NCBI GenBank assembly: GCA_902158735.1 | Contig: CABGHG010000006.1 | Location: 1-26,187 of the forward strand | Length of the DNA stretch: 26,187 nucleotides | Direction: 5' to 3' | Source of the DNA: Candidatus Methanolliviera sp. GoM_oil | GTDB lineage: Archaea > Halobacteriota > Methanoliparia > Methanoliparales > Methanoliparaceae | In this document: positions 15,634 through 24,241 of the stretch, piece by piece | Numbering within the stretch: position 1 is the stretch's first letter | How the letters are laid out: every line of letters starts with the position of its first letter | The notes under the pieces: model-generated | Database searches by the model: none | What the model was told of the DNA's origin: nothing | The model's input: only the letters and a program-made list of their open reading frames with translations | Program-made: the position numbers and the translations under genes

Positions 15634-16306
15634 GGTGGTGGGAGTCGGTGCCGCGCCTAATCTTTTAACTGAAGAAGCAAAAGAGATTATAAAGAATGCT
15701 TCTGTGGTATGTGGTAGTAAAAGAGCGATAAACCTTGCAGATGAATATATAAGAGGTGAGATCGTCGTATTAAAATCTTTTAAAGATCTTAAAGATGTGA
15801 ATATCGCAAGCACGGATGTGATCCTTTCGACGGGAGATCCGATGGTATCTGGTCTGAGTTATTTAGGGGATGAGATCATTTCCGGTATCTCTTCCATTCA
15901 GCTCGTCTGTGCAAGATTGAAGATCGACCTATGTGATTCCTGCATTATAGATGGACATGCAAAGGATGAAAGATATATAAAGGAAGAACTGGAGAAGGCT
16001 TTATCCATAGATAGGATTGCGATAATCATCGGTCACAGAAAGATGGATATAGAAAAAATTTTGAGTGGAATTTCGGGCGAGAGCGAAAGGCTGAATGTGG
16101 TGGTCTGTGAAGATATGGGCTATCCGGGAGAGGAGATAAAGTATGGATATACCGATGATATCCCAGAGATCTCGTCTGATATGGTCATCGTGGTCGTAAA
16201 TCCAAAAGGCGGGGGTTACCGAGCCAGGCCAAAGGTGATGGACTCAAGATCCATTCCCATAGGGGTTCGCCGGTTCGAATCCGGCCCCCCGCACATCGAT
16301 GATTAG
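15626..16306 (+). CDS. cbiE: Cobalt-precorrin-7 C5-methyltransferase CbiE, 3' end overlapping a tRNA
   Basis: CbiE is a SUMT-fold enzyme that methylates C5. VVGVGAAPNLLTEEAKEII, VVCGSKRAINLA, VILSTGDPMVSGLSYL and the late VVVCEDMGYPGEEIKYG fit the family. The catalytic part ends near residue 194 (MVIVVVNPK), the usual end for a protein of about 200 residues. No stop follows: the frame runs through the tRNA-Leu gene that begins at 16209 and stops at 16304-16306, adding about 32 residues (GGGYRARPKVMDS...) that are translated tRNA sequence. The ATG overlaps the cbiD stop. This is the last gene of the cobalamin cluster. Confidence 0.9.
   Translation: MVKVVGVGAAPNLLTEEAKEIIKNASVVCGSKRAINLADEYIRGEIVVLKSFKDLKDVNIASTDVILSTGDPMVSGLSYLGDEIISGISSIQLVCARLKIDLCDSCIIDGHAKDERYIKEELEKALSIDRIAIIIGHRKMDIEKILSGISGESERLNVVVCEDMGYPGEEIKYGYTDDIPEISSDMVIVVVNPKGGGYRARPKVMDSRSIPIGVRRFESGPPHIDD
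16209..16293 (+). tRNA. tRNA-Leu (anticodon CAA)
   Basis: The 85-nt cloverleaf folds cleanly. The acceptor is GCGGGGG (16209-16215) with CCCCCGC (16286-16292) and discriminator A16293. The anticodon stem is ATGGA/TCCAT around loop CTCAAGA, with anticodon CAA at 16245-16247. The long class II variable arm is at 16255-16268, and the T arm is GCCGG-TTCGAAT-CCGGC. CCA is not encoded. No TATA box is evident about 25-30 nt upstream inside cbiE, so it may be released from the cbi transcript. Confidence 0.97.
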
Positions 16307-16375
16307 CTTTACACCTTCGGGCATGCAAAAGATTAAAAAGCATATCCCTATCTTAATCTTTTCGAGGTAGATAAA

Positions 16376-17245
16376 TTGAGTTGGGTATATATTGATGGGA
16401 AATACTATAGGGAAGAAGATGCCAAGATATCGGTATTCGATCATGGATTTTTGTATGGGGACGGCGTCTTTGAGGGAATACGGGCATACGATAGAAGGGT
16501 ATTTCGGTTGAAAGAGCATGTGGATAGATTGTACGATTCTGCAAGGGCAATCTTGCTGGATATTCCTATAAGTAAAGAAGAGATGATTGAACGCGTATTA
16601 GATTGCTTGAGAAAGAATGAGCTTGAAGATGCATATATAAGGCTCATCGTAAGCAGGGGGAAGGGAGATCTTGGTATGGATCCAAGTGGATCACCCAAGC
16701 CGTCTATAATAATCATAGCCAAGGAGTGGGGTGCACTATATGGAGATCTTTACGAGAAGGGATTGAACGCCGTGACCGTATCGGTCAGAAGAAACTCTTA
16801 TGAGACGATGCCGCCAGGTATAAAATCACTGAATTATCTCAATAATATACTCGCGAAGATCGAGGCGGGCGTGAAGGGGGGAGATGAGGCGATCATCCTC
16901 GACGTGAATGGATATATAGCCGAGGGGACGGGTGATAACATATTCATCGTGAAGGATGGGACAATAATTACACCTCCCACCACCACCAATCTCAAAGGGA
17001 TAACGAGGGATCTTGTCATAGTATCCGCCAAAGATCTTGGTCATGAGGTTAAAGAGATTTATTTCGGCATCTTCGAACTTTACACTGCTGATGAGGTCTT
17101 TGTCACAGGCACCGCCGCGGGCATCGCCCCCATAACGAAGATAGATGGGAGGATTATCGGAGAAGGAGATCCGGGGGAGATAACGAAGGTGTTGATGGAG
17201 AGATTTAACGATGCCGTAAAAGATGGGACAGCGATTTATAGATAG
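16376..17245 (+). CDS. ilvE: Branched-chain amino acid aminotransferase IlvE
   Basis: This 289-residue class IV PLP aminotransferase interconverts Leu, Ile and Val with their 2-oxo acids using glutamate/2-oxoglutarate. VFDHGFLYGDGVFEGIRAY is the opening motif with the substrate Arg. The PLP Lys is Lys150 in GIKSLNYLNN. EGTGDNIFIV, LKGITRDLV and FVTGTAAGIAPI complete the cofactor site. The start is TTG at 16376 with GAGGT about seven bases upstream. An AT-rich ATTAAAAAG at about 16332-16340 may be its TATA element. The stop overlaps the end of the convergent protease gene by about ten bases. D-amino acid or aminodeoxychorismate-lyase functions in this fold are less likely given the motif match. 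Confidence 0.9.
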   Translation: MSWVYIDGKYYREEDAKISVFDHGFLYGDGVFEGIRAYDRRVFRLKEHVDRLYDSARAILLDIPISKEEMIERVLDCLRKNELEDAYIRLIVSRGKGDLGMDPSGSPKPSIIIIAKEWGALYGDLYEKGLNAVTVSVRRNSYETMPPGIKSLNYLNNILAKIEAGVKGGDEAIILDVNGYIAEGTGDNIFIVKDGTIITPPTTTNLKGITRDLVIVSAKDLGHEVKEIYFGIFELYTADEVFVTGTAAGIAPITKIDGRIIGEGDPGEITKVLMERFNDAVKDGTAIYR

Positions 17246-18588
17246 CCCATGCACTGCCATATCACAGTGAATAGGATGGATGAGAATATCATCAGCCCAA
17301 AGATATTTGCCACGGTATTGGATGCTTTTGTTATGCGCTCCCCATTCCGGGTGAATCTTCCAAATATCTTTGAGAGTGCCTCTTTGAATATATACCCGCC
17401 ATCGAGCGGGGTGGCAGGAAGGCAGTTGAATAGCCCAGCAATAAAGTTTATCCAAGCTATCCAGAAGAGTGCATTGGCGATCCAGAAGAAACCATCTCCA
17501 AGAAAGGATGCGGCTCCTACAGGAGAATAAAACGAGTTTAGATCACGGATGAATCCTCCAAATATGAATGGCAGACCATAGAGGGTGAGCCAACCCTTGA
17601 TGGATGTTAGTGAACTTGGTACACTTTTTATCGCATTTAAAGACTCTCCAGTACTGTAGTAACTAAGAGATATGCCTAAACGTCCCCTTGTGATATCGGC
17701 GGGATCTTCTGCGAGTATCACATTGTATTCACCCCTATTCGTCCTTATTCTGATCTCTTCTCCGGGGGATCTTTTATCCATCGCCTTATGAAAATCATCG
17801 AGCGTCTTTGTCCTTTGATCATCGATCTTTAGGATGATCGATCCTTCTGTTATGCCACTATCTCCTGCTGGATAACCTTCAATGACACCATATATTGGTA
17901 TTCCCTCTTCTTGCGGAGCAATGGAATCCATCACGGGACCAAAGAATAGAGCGAATGCGACGAAGGCGATAAAAAAATTGCTGGCCACTCCTGCCGAGAG
18001 TATCCTCACCCGTTCCCCACTCGTGGCAACCTTCTCTGGTTTTGATGACTTCTCTTCAGGACCAAAGAGCTCATCTTCGTCGATCTCTGTGCCGGCCCCA
18101 ATAGGCAATATTACGGTTAAGAGGGCGAGCGACTTGACTTTGATCCCCTCTACCTTTGCCAGTATTGCATGAGAAAACTCGTGAACGACCAGTGTCACTA
18201 TCAACCCAATGAGCCCCCATACGAGTGGGATAAATTGATTTAGGCCGGGAATCAAGAGCATATTAAGGGGTGAGGAGAAGGGTCCTGGCGGTGGTGGCGG
18301 AATGGTGAGCATCCTTACGTCGGCATAGAGAACCAGTGCAAACATGGAGACCATCGATATGAAGACCAGGGGGATACCAAAAGATGCAAATGCCCTCCAA
18401 AACTTCTTCGGTCTCGCTATTCGCTCGAGAAATTTTTGACCTTTAAGCGTTCTGATCATCAAGATTGGGCCGATCGTGGATATATTGTACTTTTCGAGCG
18501 TACCCCTTTTATCCAGATGATATATTACTATCCAGCGGAGAAAAAATATAGAGATTATGAGTCCTATCAGAAGATTGGTATCTATCAA
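17236..18588 (-). CDS. Site-2 protease-type membrane metalloprotease (M50) with PDZ domain
   Basis: This 450-residue multi-pass protein is an intramembrane zinc protease. HEFSH at 136-140 lies in a hydrophobic segment, and the second motif NCLPATPLDGG places Asp396 as third zinc ligand. Further membrane spans are seen at about 4-23, 66-90, 202-220, 367-390 and 427-445. A PDZ domain at about 230-295 (GVIEGYPAGDSGITEGSII...) lies between the catalytic halves, as in RseP/S2P-like enzymes. Substrates are unknown; the family releases membrane-bound regulators. The start is TTG at 18588 without a clear Shine-Dalgarno. It is divergent from TBP and convergent with ilvE. Confidence 0.88.
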   Translation of the reverse strand: MIDTNLLIGLIISIFFLRWIVIYHLDKRGTLEKYNISTIGPILMIRTLKGQKFLERIARPKKFWRAFASFGIPLVFISMVSMFALVLYADVRMLTIPPPPPGPFSSPLNMLLIPGLNQFIPLVWGLIGLIVTLVVHEFSHAILAKVEGIKVKSLALLTVILPIGAGTEIDEDELFGPEEKSSKPEKVATSGERVRILSAGVASNFFIAFVAFALFFGPVMDSIAPQEEGIPIYGVIEGYPAGDSGITEGSIILKIDDQRTKTLDDFHKAMDKRSPGEEIRIRTNRGEYNVILAEDPADITRGRLGISLSYYSTGESLNAIKSVPSSLTSIKGWLTLYGLPFIFGGFIRDLNSFYSPVGAASFLGDGFFWIANALFWIAWINFIAGLFNCLPATPLDGGYIFKEALSKIFGRFTRNGERITKASNTVANIFGLMIFSSILFTVIWQCMGYL

Positions 18589-18720
18589 GCCTTGAAAACC
18601 TCTTTTTTTAGAAGGAAGGATACTATTATTTAACTTTTTCTAAGAATCTGCAAAGAAAAATAAAGATTTTTCGCATCTTTTTTATAGGATGAAGATTGAG
18701 AAACCTTTTGGGTGTACGGA

Positions 18721-19284
18721 TTGACCGAGTTTGAAGAGAATGAATTGAGCGTTAAGATAGAGAATATCGTGGCAAGTATCGATGGGATCTCCAAAACCTT
18801 CGATTTGAATCGTATCTTTGCCGAGGTGAAGGGCACAGAGTATGATAAAAAGAAGTTTCCAGGTCTGGTATATAGAGTTAAAGATCCAAAAGCCGCCTTT
18901 TTGATATTCTCCTCCGGAAAGATAAATTGCACCGGTGCGAGGAGCTTAGCAGATGTTAAAAGAGCCTGTGATACTCTCATCGAAGATCTCAAAAAGGTTG
19001 GATATATCCCCATAGGGCCAAAAATAATCGTTCAAAACGTTGTAGCATCTGCCGACCTTAAAGCGGTGATTAATCTAAATGAGGTGGCAGGAGCGCTGAT
19101 AGATGATATCGAATATGAGCCAGAACAATTTCCCGGAATGGTATATAGACTGAGAGATATGCACATCGTAGTTTTGATATTTGGTTCGGGCAGATTGGTG
19201 ATAACCGGCGCAAAAAATACTGAGAGCGTTAATAAGGCGGCCAGAAGGGTTCATGAGAAGTTGTCTTCACTCGGTTTGATCTGA
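18721..19284 (+). CDS. tbp: TATA-box-binding protein
   Basis: This is archaeal TBP, which binds the TATA element and recruits TFB and RNA polymerase. Two imperfect direct repeats of about 90 residues form the saddle. The first is KIENIVASIDGISKTFDLNR ... FPGLVYRVKDPKAAFLIFSSGK. The second is VQNVVASADLKAVINLNEVA ... FPGMVYRLRDMHIVVLIFGSGR. Each ends in GAR/GAK. I chose TTG 18721 (MTEFEENELSVKIENIVAS) because GGGTG at 18710-18714 sits six bases upstream; a GTG at 18712 would add three residues. An AAAAATAAAG stretch around 18655-18664 is a plausible TATA element. Confidence 0.95.
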   Translation: MTEFEENELSVKIENIVASIDGISKTFDLNRIFAEVKGTEYDKKKFPGLVYRVKDPKAAFLIFSSGKINCTGARSLADVKRACDTLIEDLKKVGYIPIGPKIIVQNVVASADLKAVINLNEVAGALIDDIEYEPEQFPGMVYRLRDMHIVVLIFGSGRLVITGAKNTESVNKAARRVHEKLSSLGLI

Positions 19285-19312
19285 TCTTAAAGATATTTTT
19301 GGGATTTTGGGG

Positions 19313-20548
19313 ATGGAGAGACGTTATAAAAAAGAACTGGCATCAACGCTTTACGTCGTATTATTGCTTGCCCTAATACCCCATGTTACAGTTACGATAG
19401 AGATCTTTCTCTTTCTGCTATCTTTTTTTATCTTTAGATACATCTTAAAAGAAGGAGTTTATTCTCAGATCTTTGTTATAATGGTGATTTTCTCTCTTTT
19501 AACCCTCTTTGGCCTGCCAGAATATCTAATACTTCTCTCCTTGATAATATTTTTGATTATACACTGGATTAGAGGAGTAATGAAGAAGAGTTCCATCTCG
19601 GCAGATATGTCGGCGATCTCGCTTTCAATATTAATCTCGGTTCCCTTCATAGGATTGTATGGACTGCAAAGAATGGAGTTCGTATTCTTACTCTCCGTGA
19701 TAGGAACAGTTGTTGGAATATTATTCTCGACCCTCTCTCCCCCAAAAGATTACGGTTGGACGATACCAACGACGTCCTGTTTTGCTATGTGGTCGTTTTA
19801 TGCACTTAGGGAGATCTATTCGTATCCCTCCCCTCCTATAGAATACGTCGTCTTTGCTTTGGTATTGATGGTGCTCATCGGATATCTCTCGAATAAGGCT
19901 AGATTGATGGATTCAACGGGAGTTCATAGCAGCATACTTATTGGACTCCTGGTGATGATATTTAGTGGTTGGAAGTGGTTTTTGGTTTTATTATCATTTT
20001 TCATCCTTGGAGGATTATTCACACGGTATAAGTATGATTATAAGGCGTCATTGGGTATAGCGGAGAAAAGGGGAGGAAGGGACTACAGTAACACTTTTGG
20101 CAATGGGCTCTCATCTACGGTCTGCGCGATCGGCTATGGGATTTGCAATAATCCGATATTCTTGATTGCATTTTTAGGATGCATGGCAACCGCCGCGGGT
20201 GATACGATGGCAAGCGAGATCGGCGAGACATATAAGGGGAGAAACGTTCTGATTACCAATTTTAAACGCGTTCCCCCCGGAACAAACGGTGGAATAACTA
20301 TTCTTGGAGAATTATCGGCACTACTCGGCATTTTTATAATTTATTTGACCGCATTCTTGCTAAATCTTCCTATAAGGAACTTTAGCGTTTTATTTAGCGT
20401 TATTCTTGGTGGATTCATCGGAGTAAACTTTGATAGCTTATTAGGGGCAACATTGGAAGGAAAATATCTGAATAATAGCCTTGTAAACCTCTTAGCCACC
20501 TCTTTTGGTGGTCTGATCTCCGTCCTTCTATACTATCATCTGCCGTAA
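19313..20548 (+). CDS. DUF92/TMEM19-family integral membrane protein
   Basis: About ten hydrophobic spans cover this protein of roughly 410 residues. The C-terminal two thirds match DUF92/TMEM19: YLSNKARLMDSTGVHSSI, GGRDYSNTFGNGL, the hallmark ATAAGDTMASEIGE, NVLITNFKRVPPGTNGGITI and a final LGATLEGKY. A plant member (VTE6) is a phytyl-phosphate kinase, so an isoprenoid-phosphate role in the archaeal membrane is conceivable but not shown here. The first roughly 140 residues are extra hydrophobic spans. ATG 19313 is used; an in-frame TTG at 19307 is an alternative. It overlaps the convergent abcE1 stop by 13 bases. Confidence 0.85.
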   Translation: MERRYKKELASTLYVVLLLALIPHVTVTIEIFLFLLSFFIFRYILKEGVYSQIFVIMVIFSLLTLFGLPEYLILLSLIIFLIIHWIRGVMKKSSISADMSAISLSILISVPFIGLYGLQRMEFVFLLSVIGTVVGILFSTLSPPKDYGWTIPTTSCFAMWSFYALREIYSYPSPPIEYVVFALVLMVLIGYLSNKARLMDSTGVHSSILIGLLVMIFSGWKWFLVLLSFFILGGLFTRYKYDYKASLGIAEKRGGRDYSNTFGNGLSSTVCAIGYGICNNPIFLIAFLGCMATAAGDTMASEIGETYKGRNVLITNFKRVPPGTNGGITILGELSALLGIFIIYLTAFLLNLPIRNFSVLFSVILGGFIGVNFDSLLGATLEGKYLNNSLVNLLATSFGGLISVLLYYHLP

Positions 20549-22305
20549 TAGTATTCTCCCTTCTCCTTCTGTTCCCTATCGAGCCTCGAATTTAACTTGT
20601 TGATCCTTGGTCTCTTCGTATCTTCATCCCGCCTGAATGTGATATTCAACTCCTTCAGGAATAGGTTCATGCCTTCCCGCATATCCAAAGGACCGTTCGT
20701 TCTCCCAAATGTGCCCGGTTCTCCGGAGAAGACGATCAATCTGTCGCTCACGAGATCAATCAGATAGACGTCGTGGTCGATGACGACCGCAGTTGCCTCC
20801 TTATTCTCGATGAATCTCCTGATAATTCTACTGATCGTTGTTCTCTCTTCTACGTCTAAGTGTGCGCTCGGTTCGTCCAGGATGTAAAGATCGGCATCTC
20901 TGCTTAAACATAGAACGATTGCAATCCGTTGTAACTCTCCACCGCTCAAGTCACATATCTTCTTTCTCATCATCGATTTTAGCCTGAGTGGATTTATGAA
21001 TGTGGTCTCATAGTGGGGATTCATAAATGGTGCAAGTATCTCGGCGACCGTCAATTCCGTGTCCCCCCTTACGTATTGCGGCTTGTAAGATATCTTCAGA
21101 TCGAAGTCTATATTCCCGGCGGTTGGCTCTATGACCCCAGATAATATCTTGGCAAAGGTACTTTTTCCGATGGAATTTGGCCCAATTCCGCCTATTATCT
21201 CCCCTTTTCTCATATCTCCTGGATTTACTTCCAATGAAAATTTCCCATAAGATTTATATATTCTATCAAACTCTTCTAAGACTGCTAAATTAACATTCGA
21301 TCGGGGTGCATGGACTTCAAATCTGATGCTCTTATCTCTTATCCTTATATTCTCTTTTTGGAGGTCTCCTCTTATATATTGATTTATAGCCGTCCTCGTA
21401 GCAAGTGGATGAGTTATCACGCCATATACCCCCGGTTCTCCATAGACCACGTGGACCGTATCGGTTAGAAGATCTAATATTGCAAGATCATGCTCCACGA
21501 CCATCACACTCTTCTCCTTTGAGAGTTCCTTTACGATCTCTGCCACCCTCACCCTTTGATAGATGTCTAAATAGGGTGTTATCTCATCGAAGAAGTAAAA
21601 TTCTCTATCTTTACTCAAGCATGAGGCGATTGCAACCCTCTGTAATTCTCCTCCACTCAGATCAGAGATATTTCTCTCGGAGACTTCTTCAAGCCCCAAT
21701 CTCTCTGTTAGCTCTTTAATCTCTCCGCTTTCATCTGTCTCTTCTAAAAAATCCGAGACTGTGCCTTTAAACTTTTGGAGTGAGTCTATATCTTGTAATT
21801 TATAAGAGCTTCTGATCTTCCCATCAATCACTCTTTTAAAGTATTTCTGAAGTTCTGAGCCTGAAAGATACCTCAATATCTCCTTCCATTCCGTCTCCTC
21901 TCCATCTTCAAAAGGCTTCGCTTTTTGACCGAGGTTTGGCTTTAGCTCTCCCGTTAAGATCTTTATCGCCGTCGTCTTTCCAATCCCATTTGGTCCCAAT
22001 ATTCCTGTTACTTCACCTACTCTTGGGATGGGAAGCCCAAAGAGGATAAAACCATTCTTTCCATATCTATGTGTTTCCTGGCTTTTTAGCTTCTCTGGCA
22101 GGTTTATTATCTTTATCGCATCGAATGGGCATTTTTTGACGCATATCCCACAACCGATACATAGCACCTCCGATATGATCGGTTTTCCATCTTCTCCGAA
22201 TATGATCGTCTCGTCTCCACTTCGAACCTTAGGACAGAATTTTTGACAATCTTTGACACATCTTCTCGGCTGACAGCTATCCCTGTCGAGCACTGCAACT
22301 CTCAT
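20536..22305 (-). CDS. abcE1: ABCE1/RLI ribosome-recycling ATPase
   Basis: ABCE1 splits post-termination ribosomes with aRF1/Pelota. This 589-residue copy is complete. Eight Cys at 11, 16, 20, 24 and 49, 52, 55, 59 hold two [4Fe-4S] clusters. NBD1 has GPNGIGKTT and LSGGELQRVAIA, with FFDEITPYLD as Walker B. NBD2 has GPNSIGKST, LSGGELQRIAIV and ILDEPSAHLD. Walker A of NBD2 has Ser where Gly is usual. In NBD1, between NLG and the conserved W-x-E-I-L, the loop QKAKPFEDGEETE is about five or six residues longer than normal, and QKAKPFE comes from a palindrome (21909-21927). The ATG follows GAGGT closely and lies seven bases after the EMC6-like gene. Confidence 0.94.
   Translation of the reverse strand: MRVAVLDRDSCQPRRCVKDCQKFCPKVRSGDETIIFGEDGKPIISEVLCIGCGICVKKCPFDAIKIINLPEKLKSQETHRYGKNGFILFGLPIPRVGEVTGILGPNGIGKTTAIKILTGELKPNLGQKAKPFEDGEETEWKEILRYLSGSELQKYFKRVIDGKIRSSYKLQDIDSLQKFKGTVSDFLEETDESGEIKELTERLGLEEVSERNISDLSGGELQRVAIASCLSKDREFYFFDEITPYLDIYQRVRVAEIVKELSKEKSVMVVEHDLAILDLLTDTVHVVYGEPGVYGVITHPLATRTAINQYIRGDLQKENIRIRDKSIRFEVHAPRSNVNLAVLEEFDRIYKSYGKFSLEVNPGDMRKGEIIGGIGPNSIGKSTFAKILSGVIEPTAGNIDFDLKISYKPQYVRGDTELTVAEILAPFMNPHYETTFINPLRLKSMMRKKICDLSGGELQRIAIVLCLSRDADLYILDEPSAHLDVEERTTISRIIRRFIENKEATAVVIDHDVYLIDLVSDRLIVFSGEPGTFGRTNGPLDMREGMNLFLKELNITFRRDEDTKRPRINKLNSRLDREQKEKGEYYYGR
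21909..21927. repeat. Single degenerate triloop palindrome inside abcE1
   Basis: Arms are CAAAAGGC and GCTTTTTG with one mismatch in 8 bp; the loop is TTC on the plus strand (GAA on the coding strand). The size and layout (8+3+8) equal the copies near 9.2-10.5 kb, and it falls where ABCE1 has an extra-long loop. As a lone, imperfect copy it could be chance. Confidence 0.45.
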
Positions 22306-22312
22306 TAAGACC

Positions 22313-22714
22313 TCACAAGTTCAGTAAGACCATGAGGAAGATGAACCATGCCAAAAAGGTCATAAAAGAGATATAGAGCCAATCCTTGCCGCTAAAATTC
22401 TTCGTGATATTAGAAAAGACGACATATTTCTCTATCAGTATAAGCGTTAAAATCAGAAAGATAGACGTAAAGATCGAGGTCGAAAGGTTGAGATGGAACG
22501 TTATAAATGCCCCAATTACTCCAAAAATGGAAGAGACGAGCGTTTTATAAATCTTCTCGATATAAACCCTCTCTTCGTCGATTACAATCTCTTCTTCCTT
22601 TTTCTTCTCTTCTGCCTTCTTCTTCTCTTCTGCCTTCCTCTGCTCCTTCAGATACCTCTTTCTATCCACCTCGCTCTTGTAGTCCCTCTTTCCCTTTACA
22701 ACTCCTTTGGACAA
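22313..22714 (-). CDS. Small membrane protein, EMC6-like (archaeal)
   Basis: The first 50 residues of this 133-residue protein are strongly charged (Lys/Glu-rich, likely helical and cytosolic). They are followed by membrane spans at about 57-77, 79-97 and 111-131. The end, SGKDWLYISFMTFLAWFIFLM, resembles the last span of archaeal EMC6-like proteins, relatives of the ER membrane insertase complex subunit; this assignment is tentative. The start is TTG 22714 with GGAGGAG seven bases upstream. It sits between tatD and abcE1 on the same strand with short gaps, suggesting one transcript. Confidence 0.55.
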   Translation of the reverse strand: MSKGVVKGKRDYKSEVDRKRYLKEQRKAEEKKKAEEKKKEEEIVIDEERVYIEKIYKTLVSSIFGVIGAFITFHLNLSTSIFTSIFLILTLILIEKYVVFSNITKNFSGKDWLYISFMTFLAWFIFLMVLLNL

Positions 22715-22748
22715 ATGATCTCTCCTCCGTTACTTCTCATCTATCTTA

Positions 22749-23516
22749 TTAAAGAAAGTTTGGAATATCGAAGAGTCTCGAAGAGTTCTCGACGATCTTC
22801 TCGCAGAGTTCTTTAATTTCTATTCCTCTCAACTTTGAAACTTCTTCATAAACAACCTTTACGTTATTAGGAACATTTATCTCTCCTTCCACAGGAGATA
22901 GGAACGGAGCGTCCGTTTCCGTGAGTAAGAGAGATAGAGGGATGGAACGGGCGACCTTCTTCATATTCTTACTTCTCTTAATCGAACTTGCAAGTGAGAT
23001 ATAATATTTTTCTTCCCATATCTCTCTCGCCAATTTCATTCCGCCAGAATAACAGTGAAATACAGCTTTCTTTATGTCTTCTCCCTCTATAATCCTCAAC
23101 CCTTCCTCTACACCGTTTCTGAGGTGCAAGACAACCGGTAGATTAAGCTCCTTCGATAGTTCTAAGAATTCGATGAAGACCTCTTTCATCCTTCTTATCT
23201 TTGATACGTCTTTTACCCAGTGATAATCCAATCCAATCTCGCCTATCCCAACAATATTTCTTCTATTCGTCTTTATGAACTCTAAATAAGTTTCTATCTC
23301 CTTCTCTTTCATCCTATCAACGCTTACCGGATGAAGGCCAAGCGTCGTGTATATAAAATTTGGATAATCTTCAGAGAGCTTTAACGTCTTTTTTGAGTCT
23401 TCTGGGTCAACCCCGCTCACAATAACTGCTTTTAATTCCTCTTTTGCCTCTTCTATCACCCTTTCTCTCTCTTCATCAAACTGTTCGAACGTCAGATGGC
23501 AATGAATATCTATCAT
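22749..23516 (-). CDS. tatD: TatD-family metal-dependent hydrolase
   Basis: This 255-residue TIM-barrel hydrolase is of the TatD type (DNase/phosphoesterase activity in characterised members). The metal-binding residues are visible in order: IDIHCHL (residues 2-8), GIGEIGLDYHW (Glu), LPVVLHLRNG (His), AVFHCYSGG (His) and LLTETDAPFL (Asp). The length is normal. The physiological substrate is uncertain. Its stop lies about 35 bases before the EMC6-like start, so tatD, the EMC6-like gene and abcE1 probably form one unit. An 89-bp gap separates it from the pilus-related genes upstream. Confidence 0.92.
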   Translation of the reverse strand: MIDIHCHLTFEQFDEERERVIEEAKEELKAVIVSGVDPEDSKKTLKLSEDYPNFIYTTLGLHPVSVDRMKEKEIETYLEFIKTNRRNIVGIGEIGLDYHWVKDVSKIRRMKEVFIEFLELSKELNLPVVLHLRNGVEEGLRIIEGEDIKKAVFHCYSGGMKLAREIWEEKYYISLASSIKRSKNMKKVARSIPLSLLLTETDAPFLSPVEGEINVPNNVKVVYEEVSKLRGIEIKELCEKIVENSSRLFDIPNFL

Positions 23517-23605
23517 TCTATCTTATGCCAAAATCGTTCTCTAACAAAAACCTTGCGGAGTGATCTATGGTAAAGAATAAGATATTTTAACGATGACGAA
23601 AACGC

Positions 23606-24241
23606 CTATCTTCGTCTACTTTTCTGCCGCACTCTTACTTTTCCCTCTCTTTTGTCTCTTTCGAGTTTATCTACGACACCGGTCAACTCATTCGTTAAAT
23701 TTGCAAGGTCAAATTTTTTCTGTCTATAGTCCCTCATTATGTTGAACTCGTCCCTACGCTCGAACGTCGACAGTTTTTTCAATTCTGAGAGGAGGTCATC
23801 TTTTGGACCTTCTGCCGTGATACCCTCCTCGCCCCAGTCTATCGTGGTGCTCTTCTTATCGCCCAAACCTTCGAGATCAAAATCATCTTCACCTCCCGGC
23901 CCGAGAAACATGTCGTCCATACCTTCCAGATCGCCGTCCAGCATATATTTGTCCATTACTCCCTCTTCAACGAGCTCTTTTCCAAGATTCAGCGTTTCTT
24001 CATCCAATTTTTCGCCTTCCCCTTTTGCCGTCTCTCTCCCCGCCGGTCCTTTTACTTCTTCTCCCCCACCCGTGATCTTCTCCAATTTTTCATCTATCTC
24101 TTTCTCTTTTTTTACCTTCTTTCTCTTCTTCTCTTTGGGCTTGGCATCCTCACCCGTCTTCGCGACTCTTCTGATGAATACCAGAATTATACAAAGCGCA
24201 ATGATCAGGACTGCGGCCACCAGCAGAAACAAATCCATCAA
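23606..24241 (-). CDS. Acidic single-pass membrane protein linked to ArlJ
   Basis: I do not recognise a family for this 211-residue protein. Residues 3-26 are a hydrophobic span, followed by Arg/Lys-rich residues to about 52 (positive-inside). A Gly/Glu/Asp-rich, probably disordered stretch runs to about 150, with repeated short acidic patches such as LDGDLEGMDDMFLGPGGEDD. A helical, charged end (about 150-211) finishes in basic residues. The ATG overlaps the ArlJ-like stop by four bases, so it is translated with that platform protein. It may be a cytoplasmic-facing accessory subunit of the same secretion or pilus machine; that is inference from position only. Confidence 0.75.
   Translation of the reverse strand: MMDLFLLVAAVLIIALCIILVFIRRVAKTGEDAKPKEKKRKKVKKEKEIDEKLEKITGGGEEVKGPAGRETAKGEGEKLDEETLNLGKELVEEGVMDKYMLDGDLEGMDDMFLGPGGEDDFDLEGLGDKKSTTIDWGEEGITAEGPKDDLLSELKKLSTFERRDEFNIMRDYRQKKFDLANLTNELTGVVDKLERDKREGKVRVRQKSRRR

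Noticed and set aside
16244..16519. 91-codon minus-strand open frame over the tRNA and the ilvE start
   Set aside because: Its end, AGFEPANPYGNGS, is a translated antisense of the tRNA T arm, a common false gene.
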